Source of the DNA: an uncultured Lachnospiraceae bacterium
Lineage (GTDB): Bacteria > Bacillota > Clostridia > Lachnospirales > Lachnospiraceae
Assembly (NCBI GenBank): GCA_910577645.1
Contig: CAJTOL010000017.1
Coordinates: 6,260-70,259 of the forward strand
Direction of reading: 5' to 3'
DNA length: 64,000 bases
Part shown: positions 41,901 through 50,267 of the stretch, in pieces
How positions within the stretch are numbered: the stretch's first letter is position 1
Layout: each line of letters starts with the position of its first letter
Position numbers and translations under genes: made by a program
Notes under the pieces: generated by a model
What the model saw: only the letters and a program-made list of their open reading frames with translations
Databases searched by the model: none
Told to the model about the DNA's origin: nothing

Positions 41901-42621
41901 CTGCACGGTTATCCTTTATTTCCCATAGTTCATTCAATATGCAATATAAGATTTCTTCCTGGCATTTTCCTTTTACATAGATACATTTATCATTTTTATG
42001 TACTTCAAATGATCTTTTGAATTCATCGTCATCAATGCAAAAGAAGGAAATCCCAATTTTAGGATTTATCGTCATCCCCTTCAACCGGATGTCCATTTCA
42101 TCAGCAGAATAAATTTCGATTCTCTGTTCCCGGTATTTTGCCAGTTCCGATGTAACCACATCAATTTTCTTAGAAATGGTCTCCAATAAGGCGCTTTGCT
42201 CTTCTCTCCAATCCTGTTGAAAATAATGATCATACTTTTCCGGCGCCACTTCCCGAAGCTGCTCCAAAATAGTATACAGCATACCGTTTGCATAAGACTC
42301 AGCAACGCTATGGGGAATCTCATATTGGTCCATCAACTCCATTAACTTATCCAGCAAATGAGCTTTTATGTCATATCCATCTTCGTTTTTCAAAGCTTTT
42401 GCAAGGTCAAGCATATTTTCTCTAGACAGAACTTCCGCTATATCGTCAAAAATCTGTTCTGCATATTTTTCATGCTCAATAAAAAATTTACCGGTATCAA
42501 CAAATACCTTTTTCCAGTCCCGGGTACTTTTTAGTTTTTCTACTATATTGTTTCCGGCAGATACCAACATACCCGCGCCTTCTCCGGCAGCTAACTCTAA
42601 TAGTATTTTTTTCTCAATCAT
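38905..42621 (-). CDS. Large unrecognised protein, possible STAND-like sensor without a working P-loop
   Basis: I do not recognise the family of this 1238-residue protein. Residues 1-165 are helical. Residues of about 205-340 alternate strands and helices like a STAND/NACHT NTPase: a first strand and turn CIYVKGKCQEE (213-223) at the P-loop position but without Gly-Lys-Ser/Thr, then AVFVVES, HIYIPRF, NIFIYSEE, and NEAGRLVAETHGLYVPM, which resembles the lid of STAND proteins. Residues 350-1238 are almost wholly helical with many Trp, Tyr and Glu, as in repeat-type sensor arms. No signal peptide or membrane helix is seen. The start is ATG 42621 with GGAGGGG; a longer frame to 42669 is less likely. 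Its position beside a KAP NTPase and near a restriction system suggests defence; this is inference. Confidence 0.7.
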   Translation of the reverse strand: MIEKKILLELAAGEGAGMLVSAGNNIVEKLKSTRDWKKVFVDTGKFFIEHEKYAEQIFDDIAEVLSRENMLDLAKALKNEDGYDIKAHLLDKLMELMDQYEIPHSVAESYANGMLYTILEQLREVAPEKYDHYFQQDWREEQSALLETISKKIDVVTSELAKYREQRIEIYSADEMDIRLKGMTINPKIGISFFCIDDDEFKRSFEVHKNDKCIYVKGKCQEEILYCILNELWEIKDNRAVFVVESYEDWERLRKISAVGHIYIPRFYKDEITAIDGNTNIFIYSEEMPVFSHKALTFRPRTHATIVHALSSAGMDINEAGRLVAETHGLYVPMKKKIFNGAYLKTPLWLTEIPEQVKKTCLLLGQWTEAEGDKAIIETLSGLKYEKFIEILLPFTAGEDPFIHKVRKNQEVMYCLACVENTWDCMTISTEEPLWKQFTELFIEVLNESEALFTYSAQEKLLAQFKGEKLFWSGTIRTGMIRTLIMKGFYRSDEECQSELDSLVDRILGYVQSVVQWKYISAFFTNLCEVSPKSVLRRLESELNKNTGLLDLFEFQSGDGLFERNEYINILWGIEQFLTQREYASRALKWLLQLDDRSFGYKSNSPKDILAKVYFPGYNFSALDSLKDKIQAAELALELDRNGWEFIYNALPGNFSTIVGTLETPKYRDHNDAKPAAWKEIYALTAAYLQILLKHMDFSVERWEKMLKFSSNVSQQLREEIFDKLLYECAQMSDTEVIQIKNSIRGLIYRHRYFASAEWAMREDEIASYEQLLSEITITTPEYEYLYLFNSGRDFPLLNPVPYDQEGKREINEKEEERTVREKIKEFRENRCSLDILAKICAEYERNSLGRALMRYWSEGRFDINIYELLLKKQISGRMALDYLWAAEDFNKDIFEKCFRLANFYQCKEDFIVQLYEIEAFRTSELPLISEAEERFKYRFWENSGRHPAHHEEWAISECRKYGTMQEYLKLLYTINQNKPFSAEQIYGYLNGIEKIRRSQDIQTVDFYLENLLQPVQEAFIEDQEKCMAIAALEMIFMNVLDWTRMRCFQREVKRSPEIFSQIVSIIFRHQGEERQNKSEKEKSYISNLYAFYRKAKFCPAEENDEVNIEKLQAWTDKFKILLAESRQSNLYSSLMGRLFAFSPKGKDGYEPCEAVRCVIERDADDSFIREYRTAIFNKRGGFTPDAGKSERRIAEKYRDNADFLSMKYPKTAEIYYGLAKEYEIYSKEERVEAENGY

Positions 42622-42836
42622 TTTTCTCACCCCTCCATACAGTATAAACGAATTTTTTAATTCAGGCAATGTTTTTAGAACATTCGTTCTTTTCCGATTT
42701 CTTTGTAATACTTAATATTCCTTTGATACATCAATTTCTCCACTTATCATTTTTCTTTTAAATATATCCTCTCATAGCCCTAAACAGCCGCGCCCATTTA
42801 TTCACTGAGACTATTTGCAATTTTCATAATCCACCA
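42622..42836. other. Intergenic region between the accessory and MFS genes
   Basis: About 215 bases separate divergent genes. Apart from the MFS promoter module that follows it, nothing gene-like is seen. It should contain the promoter of the large unknown gene on the minus strand, which was not identified. Confidence 0.35.
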
Positions 42837-42876
42837 TTGATAAATCACAAATTTTCAGATATTATATTCATATGAA
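42837..42876 (+). promoter_or_regulatory. Promoter plus TTCATATGAA palindrome in front of the MFS/LacI operon
   Basis: TTGATA (42837-42842), 17 bases, TATTAT (42860-42865), then the perfect palindrome TTCATATGAA (42867-42876) at the likely start point. The same module, with one base more in the palindrome, precedes the AraC-type gene at 47824. A second TGATATGAAT lies at 42881-42890. Confidence 0.6.
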
Positions 42877-42908
42877 ATTTTGATATGAATTAGTGTGAGG
42901 AAAAGAAA

Positions 42909-44099
42909 ATGCGAAACGCACAGAAAATACGGCTTATTATCATCTATGCCTTATTTTATACCGCATATATGTCGTTCTTTCCGTTCCAGACCATGTATCT
43001 TTTGTCTCTGGGGTATGATAAAACCGCAATTGCAGCAGTTACCACCTGCACTGCCCTTGGCAATTTTTTGATACAGTATACGGTAGGAAGCTATGCAGAC
43101 CGAATGCAGTCTGCAGGGAAACTTTTAAAAATACTTCTTCCCGCCTCAGTATTCGTTACAGGCTTTCTGTATTTTATACATGGAAACCTATTTCGTGTTA
43201 TTCTGGCGGTTCTTCCCGTAACTCTTTTCGATTTTTCAGCCATGGGACAGCTGGATGCCTACACCCTTGCAGCATCCAACATAAACTCCTCTGTTCATTA
43301 CAGTACTATGCGGGCTGTCGGAGGGCTGACCGGCGCCGGCGCCAGTGCATTATTTGGAATCCTTTACGCCAAAGTCGGGCTGGGCTACATGTTTTTCTTT
43401 CACGGCGGAATCATGTTTCTTTCTGCCTTTTCCTTATGGTTTCTCCCTGAGATAAAAAAGCAAACTCCAGCCGGATCATATCAAAAGAAGGAAAAACCCG
43501 GCACCGCAGAATCCTCAATGCATCTTCTTCTGTGGCTTCCCATATTATTCTCTGGATGCCTGATCTTTCTTGGATGGAGAGCAAATATTATTTATCTTCC
43601 GGTACTGCTTAAAGAAGCCGGAGGAACAAGCGCCCACCAGGGAGCCGCTATGGCAATCATGAATATAAGCAGCTTTCCGGTACTGTTGACTTTTCCACAG
43701 CTTACAAAGCACTATTCCCTTTCAAAGCTCATGGCTATCGGCGGGACATTCATGGCTTTACGTATACTTTTTGTTCCTTTTCTGAAATCTGCCCAACTGC
43801 TGACAATGGTACAAGTTCTGGAAGGAGTAAGTTACGGCCTTCTTCAGCCAGCTATTATGGAATTGTTTGCCCGCCATGCTGCTGATCATGTCCGCGGCCG
43901 TATCGTTGCCCTGTGGACAGGAATACAGATGGCATTGAGTACAATTATTACGAATCTAATCGTAAGTGGTTTCAGTTTGTTTTTAGAGCTGAAAGCCATC
44001 TTTGCTATATTTGCAGTAATTACAATAATCGGTATGATTCTGCTTCTGGAGTCCTGCGGAAAAATAACCAAATCATGGAGGAAAAACAGTGAAGTTTAA
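42909..44099 (+). CDS. MFS transporter, LacY/nucleoside-symporter-like
   Basis: The 396-residue protein has 12 predicted membrane helices. N-terminal IYALFYTAYMSFFPFQTMYLLSLGYDKTAIAAV and the loop GSYADRMQSAGK match the MFS_1-like/oligosaccharide-H+ or nucleoside symporter branch, in which a conserved Asp-Arg pair follows helix 2. The central loop (about 195-215) is short and charged. It overlaps a LacI-type regulator gene by 11 bases, so the regulator is co-transcribed with its likely target. Substrate is unknown; a sugar or glycoside is likely given the regulator family. Confidence 0.88.
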   Translation: MRNAQKIRLIIIYALFYTAYMSFFPFQTMYLLSLGYDKTAIAAVTTCTALGNFLIQYTVGSYADRMQSAGKLLKILLPASVFVTGFLYFIHGNLFRVILAVLPVTLFDFSAMGQLDAYTLAASNINSSVHYSTMRAVGGLTGAGASALFGILYAKVGLGYMFFFHGGIMFLSAFSLWFLPEIKKQTPAGSYQKKEKPGTAESSMHLLLWLPILFSGCLIFLGWRANIIYLPVLLKEAGGTSAHQGAAMAIMNISSFPVLLTFPQLTKHYSLSKLMAIGGTFMALRILFVPFLKSAQLLTMVQVLEGVSYGLLQPAIMELFARHAADHVRGRIVALWTGIQMALSTIITNLIVSGFSLFLELKAIFAIFAVITIIGMILLLESCGKITKSWRKNSEV

Positions 44100-45123
44100 C
44101 AAAAATGTAAAAGTTGCGGATATTGCCCAGGCAGCAGGTGTAAGCCAGGCAGCAGTATCCCGCTATATTAACGGAAACGGATATGTGTCAGATGACAAAA
44201 GGCAGAGTATCGCCGCAGCAATGGAAGCTCTTGGTATTCAGGTTTCTGACCAGCCTTCCATAAACCGGGGCAGAAACCGCAAAATCTTCGGTTTGCTCAT
44301 TCCGCCGCTGAACGGAAATGTTCAGTATACATGTATGGCAAGTTTTTTCTCAGAAGCGGCAAAAACACGGGGATATTCAACCAAAGTATATGCGGTTAAT
44401 TTAAGCGAAACGGATTTAAATTCTGTTCTGCAGACTATGCTGAAAGATCATCTTTCTGGAATCTTTATCCCGGTTGTCCCCATGCTGGAGCTGGACAGAA
44501 AAACACAGAAAACTATTACCGAAAGCGAGACCCCTATTGTAATGTTTTCAGAGTTTTTAAATCCCTATCCCAAAATCAACAGTATTGTTAACAACTTTGA
44601 TGCCGGAATTAATATGGCAGTGAATCATCTGTGGGAATGTGGCTGCAAAAATATTGCACTGATGACTCCGCCCACCACTCAAAGTAAATCTGCAGTCCTT
44701 CAGCAGCGGGCATTCCGCAATATAGTCCTAACCTGCGGAACATGGGATAGTTGGCAGATCACAGAGTACGCCTGGGATGAATCGACTTTTGCCAGGGCCG
44801 GATACGAATGTGCACGGCTTGCATTTGAAAAAAATCCTAAAATTGACGGAATTATTGGATGGACAGATTCTTACACTGCAGGGATTCTATGGTATCTCTA
44901 TGAAACCGGGCGCAATATTCCCAAAGATGTGAAAATCGTTGCAAGTAACGACGACTATGCCGCATATCTCTGCCCTCCCGTCACTACATATTCCCTGTCA
45001 AACGAATCTGTTTGCACGGAAGCGCTGGATATGCTGATTCGCCTTCAAAGTCCGCGGGAACGGGATAATATTAAGCATGTATACTTGACACCTAAGTTTA
45101 CAATTCGGAAGTCAACTGAATAA
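44089..45123 (+). CDS. LacI/GalR-family transcriptional regulator
   Basis: The 344-residue protein has the LacI HTH at the N-terminus (VKVADIAQAAGVSQAAVSRYINGNGYVS, about 7-34) and a periplasmic-binding-protein-like sugar domain (about 60-340; GIFIPVVPMLE, DGIIGWTDSYTAG, STVxT-like PPVTTYS). It presumably represses the MFS gene that precedes it and perhaps the membrane hydrolase that follows. The palindrome TTCATATGAA before both genes is a candidate operator. Confidence 0.92.
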   Translation: MKFNKNVKVADIAQAAGVSQAAVSRYINGNGYVSDDKRQSIAAAMEALGIQVSDQPSINRGRNRKIFGLLIPPLNGNVQYTCMASFFSEAAKTRGYSTKVYAVNLSETDLNSVLQTMLKDHLSGIFIPVVPMLELDRKTQKTITESETPIVMFSEFLNPYPKINSIVNNFDAGINMAVNHLWECGCKNIALMTPPTTQSKSAVLQQRAFRNIVLTCGTWDSWQITEYAWDESTFARAGYECARLAFEKNPKIDGIIGWTDSYTAGILWYLYETGRNIPKDVKIVASNDDYAAYLCPPVTTYSLSNESVCTEALDMLIRLQSPRERDNIKHVYLTPKFTIRKSTE

Positions 45124-45156
45124 AAGTAGGATATAGGATGTATGCAAATTCATTGT

Positions 45157-45256
45157 GCATATTCATATGAATTTTTCATTGTGAATATGCTATGAAATAT
45201 TTATGAAAACATTGGACATTATGTGAATTGAATTGTTTTTTCTACACTGTTAAAAT
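45157..45256 (+). promoter_or_regulatory. Operator-like repeats and promoter of the membrane hydrolase gene
   Basis: GCATATTCA (45157-45165) and TGAATATGC (45182-45190) form an inverted repeat that encloses TTCATATGAA (45162-45171); TTCATTGTG(C/A)ATAT also occurs twice, 26 bases apart. Downstream, TTGAAT (45228-45233), 17 bases, TAAAAT (45251-45256) is a plausible promoter for the gene at 45314. Confidence 0.5.
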
Positions 45257-45313
45257 TTGTTATAGAAAGTTCTGAAGCGATCTGTAAAAATACGAAAAGA
45301 CGGGAGAAAAAAC

Positions 45314-47086
45314 ATGAAAGTGCAAAACACCAAAGCAAGCGCAATGTCCAAACGTACCCTCACTCTGGTTTTGGCAATGGCTGTATTCCTTCTCAGCGCA
45401 TTGATTCTCAGAGTATCCCTGACAAACGGTTTTTCTGTTGATGTAAAAACGGTGAACTTTGTTACAGATGAAAGTGTTAATATGGGCGGAACACTGTGGG
45501 TTCCTTCTAATGCAACTGCAGAAACACCGGCGGCAGGCATCGTGGTTGCTCCCGGCGGAAATACCCCCCATGCCTTCTACTCAAGCTACTGCATTGAGCT
45601 TGCAAGACGCGGCTATGTTGTCTTTGCATACGACTATTACGGAACCGTGGGATCCGGTATGACCATGGAGGGAAGTTCCGGTGCTGTTGCGGCAATGAAA
45701 TACCTGGCCGGGTTGAAATTTGTCGATTCAGATCGTCTCGGCGCAACCGGCCACTCTAACGGCGGCGCTCAGGCATCGGCTGCCATTCTTAGCGAATATG
45801 CAGCTTCGGCAGCTGCCAGAAGCGTTGCATTTATCGGATGCGGCATTCCCGGCGAGGATCTGAGTGTTTATGACGGTGTAAACGTTATGGCAATCTGGGG
45901 TCTGCTGGACGAGTGTGGCCAGGGTGTCTTTTGGGATGTGTATCATCAGGATTCTTTAAATTACGCTGGTATGGCAGATCTTGCAGGCGTACCCAAAAAT
46001 GCAATGGAAACCGGAAAGTACTATGGGAATCCGGCAGACGGTTCTCTGCGTGTACTTTACACGCCAAATACATTCCACTCCCTTTCTAATATCGCCGGCT
46101 CCAGCGTATCCAGCCTTATAAAGTACTTTGATGATACTCTTGGGGGAAACGTTACAGCCCTTGCAGATAATTCCTTTATATATGTATGGCAGGAAATTAC
46201 CGTCCTTTTTATAGCCTTAAGCATCTGCATAATGATTTTCCCAATGGGTTCCATTCTTCTTGAAACAAAAGTATTTGAACCTTTAAAAAGGCCTCTCCCG
46301 GAAGAAGCCGCAAAAGGAAGCCTTAAGCATTGGATTTTCCTCTTCCTTCCCGGCATTATCTCCGCAATGCTTGTTAAGTCAACCGTTATTCAGGGGCAGA
46401 CTATTCTTGGAAAGCTTCCAAAGCTCTTTAACGTCCAGAGTACAAACGGATTTATTTGGTGGTTCTTCCTTTCTGCTTTGGTGGGTATTGTATTCTACTT
46501 TATTGGCAATTTGGCGGATAGCTCTGCAAATAGCCAGGCAGACAAACTCCGCCTCCAAACCAGTGTCTCCAACATTTGCCTGGCAGTGCTTTTTTCTCTG
46601 GCAGTTGTGGGCGTGCCCTACTTATTTGCCGTATTTGCAGAACGTATCTGCGGCTGGTACGGAAGAATTTTTCAGACCTACTTTGCGGCTATTCCTTCCG
46701 GAAGAATCGGACAATATATTATATACTACATCATGTTCCTCATCCTTTTTACAATTTATGCATTCCTTCAGACAGAATCTGTTCGTATCAAAGGAACCTC
46801 TCCCCGGGTACAATATCTGATTTTGCTGATCATGAATGCTCTTCCGGCAATTATCTTCCTTGGGCTTCTTTACGGCAAACTGGTATTTACTCATGTTACT
46901 CCAATCAATGGCCGTGAAATGTCAAGAGCTCAGGGCGCAATGATGGGTATGCTCCTCTTATACCCTGTAATCGCAGGAGTCGTTAAGAAATTCTATCATA
47001 AAACGGCAAACATTTATGTAGCAGCCGCAATTAACGCGGCATTGATTACCTGGTTATCTGTCAATACTCCGCAGCTTATGGTGTAA
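45314..47086 (+). CDS. Alpha/beta hydrolase domain fused to a C-terminal multi-helix membrane domain
   Basis: The 590-residue protein begins with one membrane helix (about 15-34) followed by an alpha/beta hydrolase (about 45-275). The nucleophile elbow is GHSNGG (146-151, Ser148); the acid is probably Asp199 in WGLLDE and the base His255 in FHSLSN. The strand VVAPGGNTP carries the oxyanion region. From about 285 to the end there are about seven further hydrophobic helices (for example VLFIALSICIMIFPMG and FIWWFFLSALVGIVFYFIG). The hydrolase would face outward if the first helix is a signal anchor. It may deacylate a substrate at the membrane. It is separate from the LacI gene but shares its operator-like motif. 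The fusion is uncommon to me. Confidence 0.78.
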   Translation: MKVQNTKASAMSKRTLTLVLAMAVFLLSALILRVSLTNGFSVDVKTVNFVTDESVNMGGTLWVPSNATAETPAAGIVVAPGGNTPHAFYSSYCIELARRGYVVFAYDYYGTVGSGMTMEGSSGAVAAMKYLAGLKFVDSDRLGATGHSNGGAQASAAILSEYAASAAARSVAFIGCGIPGEDLSVYDGVNVMAIWGLLDECGQGVFWDVYHQDSLNYAGMADLAGVPKNAMETGKYYGNPADGSLRVLYTPNTFHSLSNIAGSSVSSLIKYFDDTLGGNVTALADNSFIYVWQEITVLFIALSICIMIFPMGSILLETKVFEPLKRPLPEEAAKGSLKHWIFLFLPGIISAMLVKSTVIQGQTILGKLPKLFNVQSTNGFIWWFFLSALVGIVFYFIGNLADSSANSQADKLRLQTSVSNICLAVLFSLAVVGVPYLFAVFAERICGWYGRIFQTYFAAIPSGRIGQYIIYYIMFLILFTIYAFLQTESVRIKGTSPRVQYLILLIMNALPAIIFLGLLYGKLVFTHVTPINGREMSRAQGAMMGMLLLYPVIAGVVKKFYHKTANIYVAAAINAALITWLSVNTPQLMV

Positions 47087-47142
47087 TTTGAAATAAGTTA
47101 AAACCAATACTGCCCATAAAACAGGTATCACCTTTTGTTTCC

Positions 47143-47208
47143 AGGGGATGCAGCAAAATGAATCTGTCAGCCTTTCTATTGCCGCTGTCCGCATTTTGTT
47201 ACATCCCC
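47143..47208 (+). repeat. Hairpin of the GGGGAT..CG.AAAATG family after the hydrolase gene
   Basis: AGGGGATG (47143-47150) plus CAAAATG pair with CATTTTG plus CATCCCCT (47192-47208). It lies 56 bases past the membrane hydrolase stop and may end its transcript. The rest of the 47087-47311 gap shows no gene. Confidence 0.6.
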
Positions 47209-47311
47209 TTCCCCCGTTTTAAACCATTATACTTTTTAACCCTTTTCCTGAAGGGATATTCGTATTGCCATCTGCCCTGCTTTTAGTGGATACGGGTACT
47301 GAGACAGCATA

Positions 47312-47801
47312 TCAGCACATTGCTGCTGCCTGAATTCCTGCGATTGCGCCATCGGCAACTGCTGTCGCCACCTGTCTCACTTTTTTTACGCAGATATCCC
47401 CCGCCGCAAATACTCCCGGGATCTCTGTCTGCATAGAATCGTCAGTCGGAATATAGCCCCCATCTAGCCTTAATTCTGTGTACATCTGCGTATTTGGGAC
47501 AATCCCCACATATACAAATATCCCACACTCTGAATCTTTTACAATCTGCTTCTTCCCTGTTTTGTTATCTGTAAATTCAAGCTCTTCCACCGCTTCGCCG
47601 CCATATACTGCCGTAAGACTTGAATGTGGCATAATTTCAATATTATCGTGGGTCATTACTTTATCTTTGAATTCCTGTATACATGCAAGTTCATCTTCCA
47701 CACATACAATGATTACCTTTGCTGCGATTTCAGCCAGATAAAGGGCTTCCTTTACTGCTCCATCCGCTCCGCCGATTACATAAACAGTCTTTCCTTTTTA
47801 A
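47312..47801 (-). pseudogene. Truncated copy of the thioredoxin-reductase-like gene
   Basis: The minus strand encodes the last about 160 residues of a protein very similar to the intact oxidoreductase at 35276-36181: KGKTVYVIGGADGAVKEAL through VRQVATAVADGAIAGIQAAA. Upstream of KGK there is an in-frame stop (TAA) and no start codon or ribosome site, so the FAD-binding N-terminus (about 136 residues) is gone. The C-terminal tail also differs (AAAMC against AAAKGEERL). A sample of aligned bases looks about 85-90 per cent identical, so the duplication is not very recent. Confidence 0.85.
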
Positions 47802-47823
47802 ATGATTGGCTCTAAATTTATCG

Positions 47824-47864
47824 TTGATAAACTGTAAATTTTCAGATATGATATTCAATATGAA
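47824..47864 (+). promoter_or_regulatory. Promoter and imperfect palindrome of the AraC-type sensor gene
   Basis: TTGATA (47824-47829), 17 bases, TATGAT (47847-47852), then TTCAATATGAA (47854-47864). ACTGTAAATTT occurs twice, at 47831 and 47870, flanking the start point. The module is homologous to the one at 42837-42876. Confidence 0.55.
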
Positions 47865-47908
47865 TTTTCACTGTAAATTTCTTGCGAAGGGGTCGTTGCA
47901 AATTTATT

Positions 47909-50125
47909 ATGAAGCGAAAATCAAAGGTATACTTAAAGCTATTTTTATCATATTTAGGGATTTTGGTTATACCTATTTTAGTGGCAGGGGGAATTTATGG
48001 CCGAGTCTGGCAGATTATGCGGGCGCAGACTTCCAGAATCAACGAGAATCTCTTAAATATGGTACAGCAGGAGATAGACAACGAAATAAAAAATATTCAA
48101 AAAATAGAAAGTCGTTTGGCCCTTGATAATGGGATCCAAAATCTCTCAAAAGAAAGGGAGTTCCAGCCTGAAAACCAGCAGTCATTGTACCATTTGTATA
48201 ATGAATTAAGGATAATCAGTGTTGCGGAAGCTCTGTTTAATCATGTATTCGTATATTTTCCCAAAACAGATAAAATAAGCAGCAGTCTTGGGAACATGGA
48301 TATTTCTCTTTACTATGAGCTCTATTATAAAAACGGCAATACAGATTTTGAATCTTTCAAAGAATACCTTGCTTTGCGGCATTATAATGATGTGCTTCCG
48401 ATTACCGGATCCGATGGGAAGAACCTGCTACTGTTTACCATGAGTTCATTAAATACAAATGTCGGAGAAGCAGCAACCATCGGGATTGCCGTGGATGCGG
48501 AGCAATTCCGCCAGAAATTGTTATTCGGCAAATGGGACGAAAAAATGTATATCCAAATTACAGACAGTCAAAACAGTACCATATGCATGGATGCCAAAAG
48601 TGACACATTGCCAAAACAGATAACAAAGGATTCCTATATTGTTACCAGTGTCAACTCTAATGCAACCGATTGGAGATATGAGGCAATTGTTCCGAAAGCT
48701 TTAATCGACCGCGAGGCTTACGAAATACAGCTTTGGTCCGCAATTGGATTATTTATCTGTATTATTTCCGGATTCGGAATCGCAAGTTGGCTGGCAAGGA
48801 AAAATTATAATCCTTTAAAGCTTCTGACAGAAAATTTTGCAAACCAGGCCAGCTTAAAAGGCAATGATAAGACAGAGAGGCAGGTAGATGAGTATCAGTG
48901 GCTTAATCAGCAGATGAATCTTTTTTTTAAAGAGCATATCGATACTCAAAGACTTCTTAAAAACAGCCATAAAACATTAAAAACATACTACTTATCCCAA
49001 ATGCTTATGGAGCACTGCGAAAAAGCCCCTCAGGAGCAGGCCGGAATCATGCTTCACTCTGAAACCTATGCCGTTGTTCTTTTAAAGCCAGAGGTAAAAG
49101 GAACGTCTGCAGCGGCACAGCCTGACGAAGGGGAACAGGCTCTCCGAAAATTTATCATAGCCAATGTGCTGAGTGAAATTTGTCAGAACTATTTTGAGGT
49201 GGAAATGACCGAAATGGGTCAACAGGAAGCTGCCATTATCGGAATGAATGAGCCGTCTCAGGAAAATATGGAGCTTTTGCAGGAATGTGTGGAAAACCTG
49301 CAGCAAATTACAGAAGAGTCCTTCGGCTTTTCCTGTACTGCCCTTTTAGGAACTGCCTGCAGCGGAATCGGCGGAATTCATGAATCCTATATGCAGGCTC
49401 AGGCTATGGAGGAGTATATCAATCTGCTGGACACGCTGGTGCTCCGCTATGACAAAGTACAGGATTTGCGCTTTGTGTATGAATATCCGGAAGAGCTGGA
49501 GCTAAAAATTATTCACGCAATGAAAATAGGCGACGAAAAAACAGCCGGTCAATGTATGATGGAGGTGTTTGACCGCAATCTTTCCGGGCAGGTAAAAGCC
49601 AATACATATCGCTGCCTGATCTTTGATATGATTGGCACTCTTTTAAAGGGAGCCAACACGGGGGGATACCACCATGCGGATCGGGAAATAGAATTGCTGG
49701 AGCATATTTCCGTGAAAACGCCTGTTGAAGAGGCAAGGGATAAATTTTTAAAATGCCTGGCTTTAATCTGTTCCCAGATACGTCAGATTCGTATGCAGGC
49801 TAGCAGCGATCATATATTCAGCCAGAAGGTGGAGATGTATGTAAAGGAAAACTTCACAGATCCGGATCTGAATATTTCTATTGCAAGTCAGCATTTCCGG
49901 ATGACTCCTTCCTATTTATCGTCTCTTTATAAAAAACAAACAGGAAAAAGCCTGTTAGAATTTATTAACACTGTGCGAATTGATTTTGCAGAACGCCTTT
50001 TAAAAGAGGGCTGCAGTGTAGCAGACGCGGCGGAGCAGTCCGGTTTTCGCGACAGCGCAGGCTTTATCCGGGCATTTAAAAAGAAAAAAGGAATTACCCC
50101 GGGACAATTAAAGAAAGAATTTTAA
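47909..50125 (+). CDS. Membrane-bound AraC-family regulator with extracytoplasmic sensor domain
   Basis: The 738-residue protein has a first membrane helix at about 8-30 (FLSYLGILVIPILVAGGIY), an extracytoplasmic sensor region to about 270 with a Cache-like layout, a second helix near 280-297 (SAIGLFICIISGFGIASWLA), and at the C-terminus a double HTH AraC domain (about 640-738; LNISIASQHFRMTPSYLSSLYKK and SVADAAEQSGFRDSAGFIRAFKKKKGITP). This class controls adjacent LplABC-type polysaccharide operons, as here. The ATG at 47909 has only a weak GGGG 16 bases upstream; an in-frame TTG at 47882 is an alternative. A terminator separates it from the binding-protein gene. A degraded relic of the same gene lies at 36246-36378. 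Confidence 0.88.
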   Translation: MKRKSKVYLKLFLSYLGILVIPILVAGGIYGRVWQIMRAQTSRINENLLNMVQQEIDNEIKNIQKIESRLALDNGIQNLSKEREFQPENQQSLYHLYNELRIISVAEALFNHVFVYFPKTDKISSSLGNMDISLYYELYYKNGNTDFESFKEYLALRHYNDVLPITGSDGKNLLLFTMSSLNTNVGEAATIGIAVDAEQFRQKLLFGKWDEKMYIQITDSQNSTICMDAKSDTLPKQITKDSYIVTSVNSNATDWRYEAIVPKALIDREAYEIQLWSAIGLFICIISGFGIASWLARKNYNPLKLLTENFANQASLKGNDKTERQVDEYQWLNQQMNLFFKEHIDTQRLLKNSHKTLKTYYLSQMLMEHCEKAPQEQAGIMLHSETYAVVLLKPEVKGTSAAAQPDEGEQALRKFIIANVLSEICQNYFEVEMTEMGQQEAAIIGMNEPSQENMELLQECVENLQQITEESFGFSCTALLGTACSGIGGIHESYMQAQAMEEYINLLDTLVLRYDKVQDLRFVYEYPEELELKIIHAMKIGDEKTAGQCMMEVFDRNLSGQVKANTYRCLIFDMIGTLLKGANTGGYHHADREIELLEHISVKTPVEEARDKFLKCLALICSQIRQIRMQASSDHIFSQKVEMYVKENFTDPDLNISIASQHFRMTPSYLSSLYKKQTGKSLLEFINTVRIDFAERLLKEGCSVADAAEQSGFRDSAGFIRAFKKKKGITPGQLKKEF

Positions 50126-50143
50126 GTTTTGCCAATTATGTTG

Positions 50144-50194
50144 AAAAAATGCAAACTGCCAAAGGTGTTTTTGCCAATGGAGTTTGCATTTTTT
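50144..50194 (+). terminator. Intrinsic terminator after the AraC-type gene
   Basis: AAAAAATGCAAACT (50144-50157) and its complement (50181-50194) form a perfect 14-bp stem ending in a T run. It lies 18 bases past the stop codon. Confidence 0.85.
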
Positions 50195-50267
50195 GCATAT
50201 AAAAATCAATATTAGTTTGATAATATGGGTGATACAAAACAAAATATAAGATGCAAGGAGGAGAAAG

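Noticed and set aside
35276..48036. Treating the direct repeats as ends of a recently inserted transposon
   Set aside because: The copies differ at roughly one base in eight and have different lesions, and no integrase or transposase lies between them, so an older duplication is more likely.
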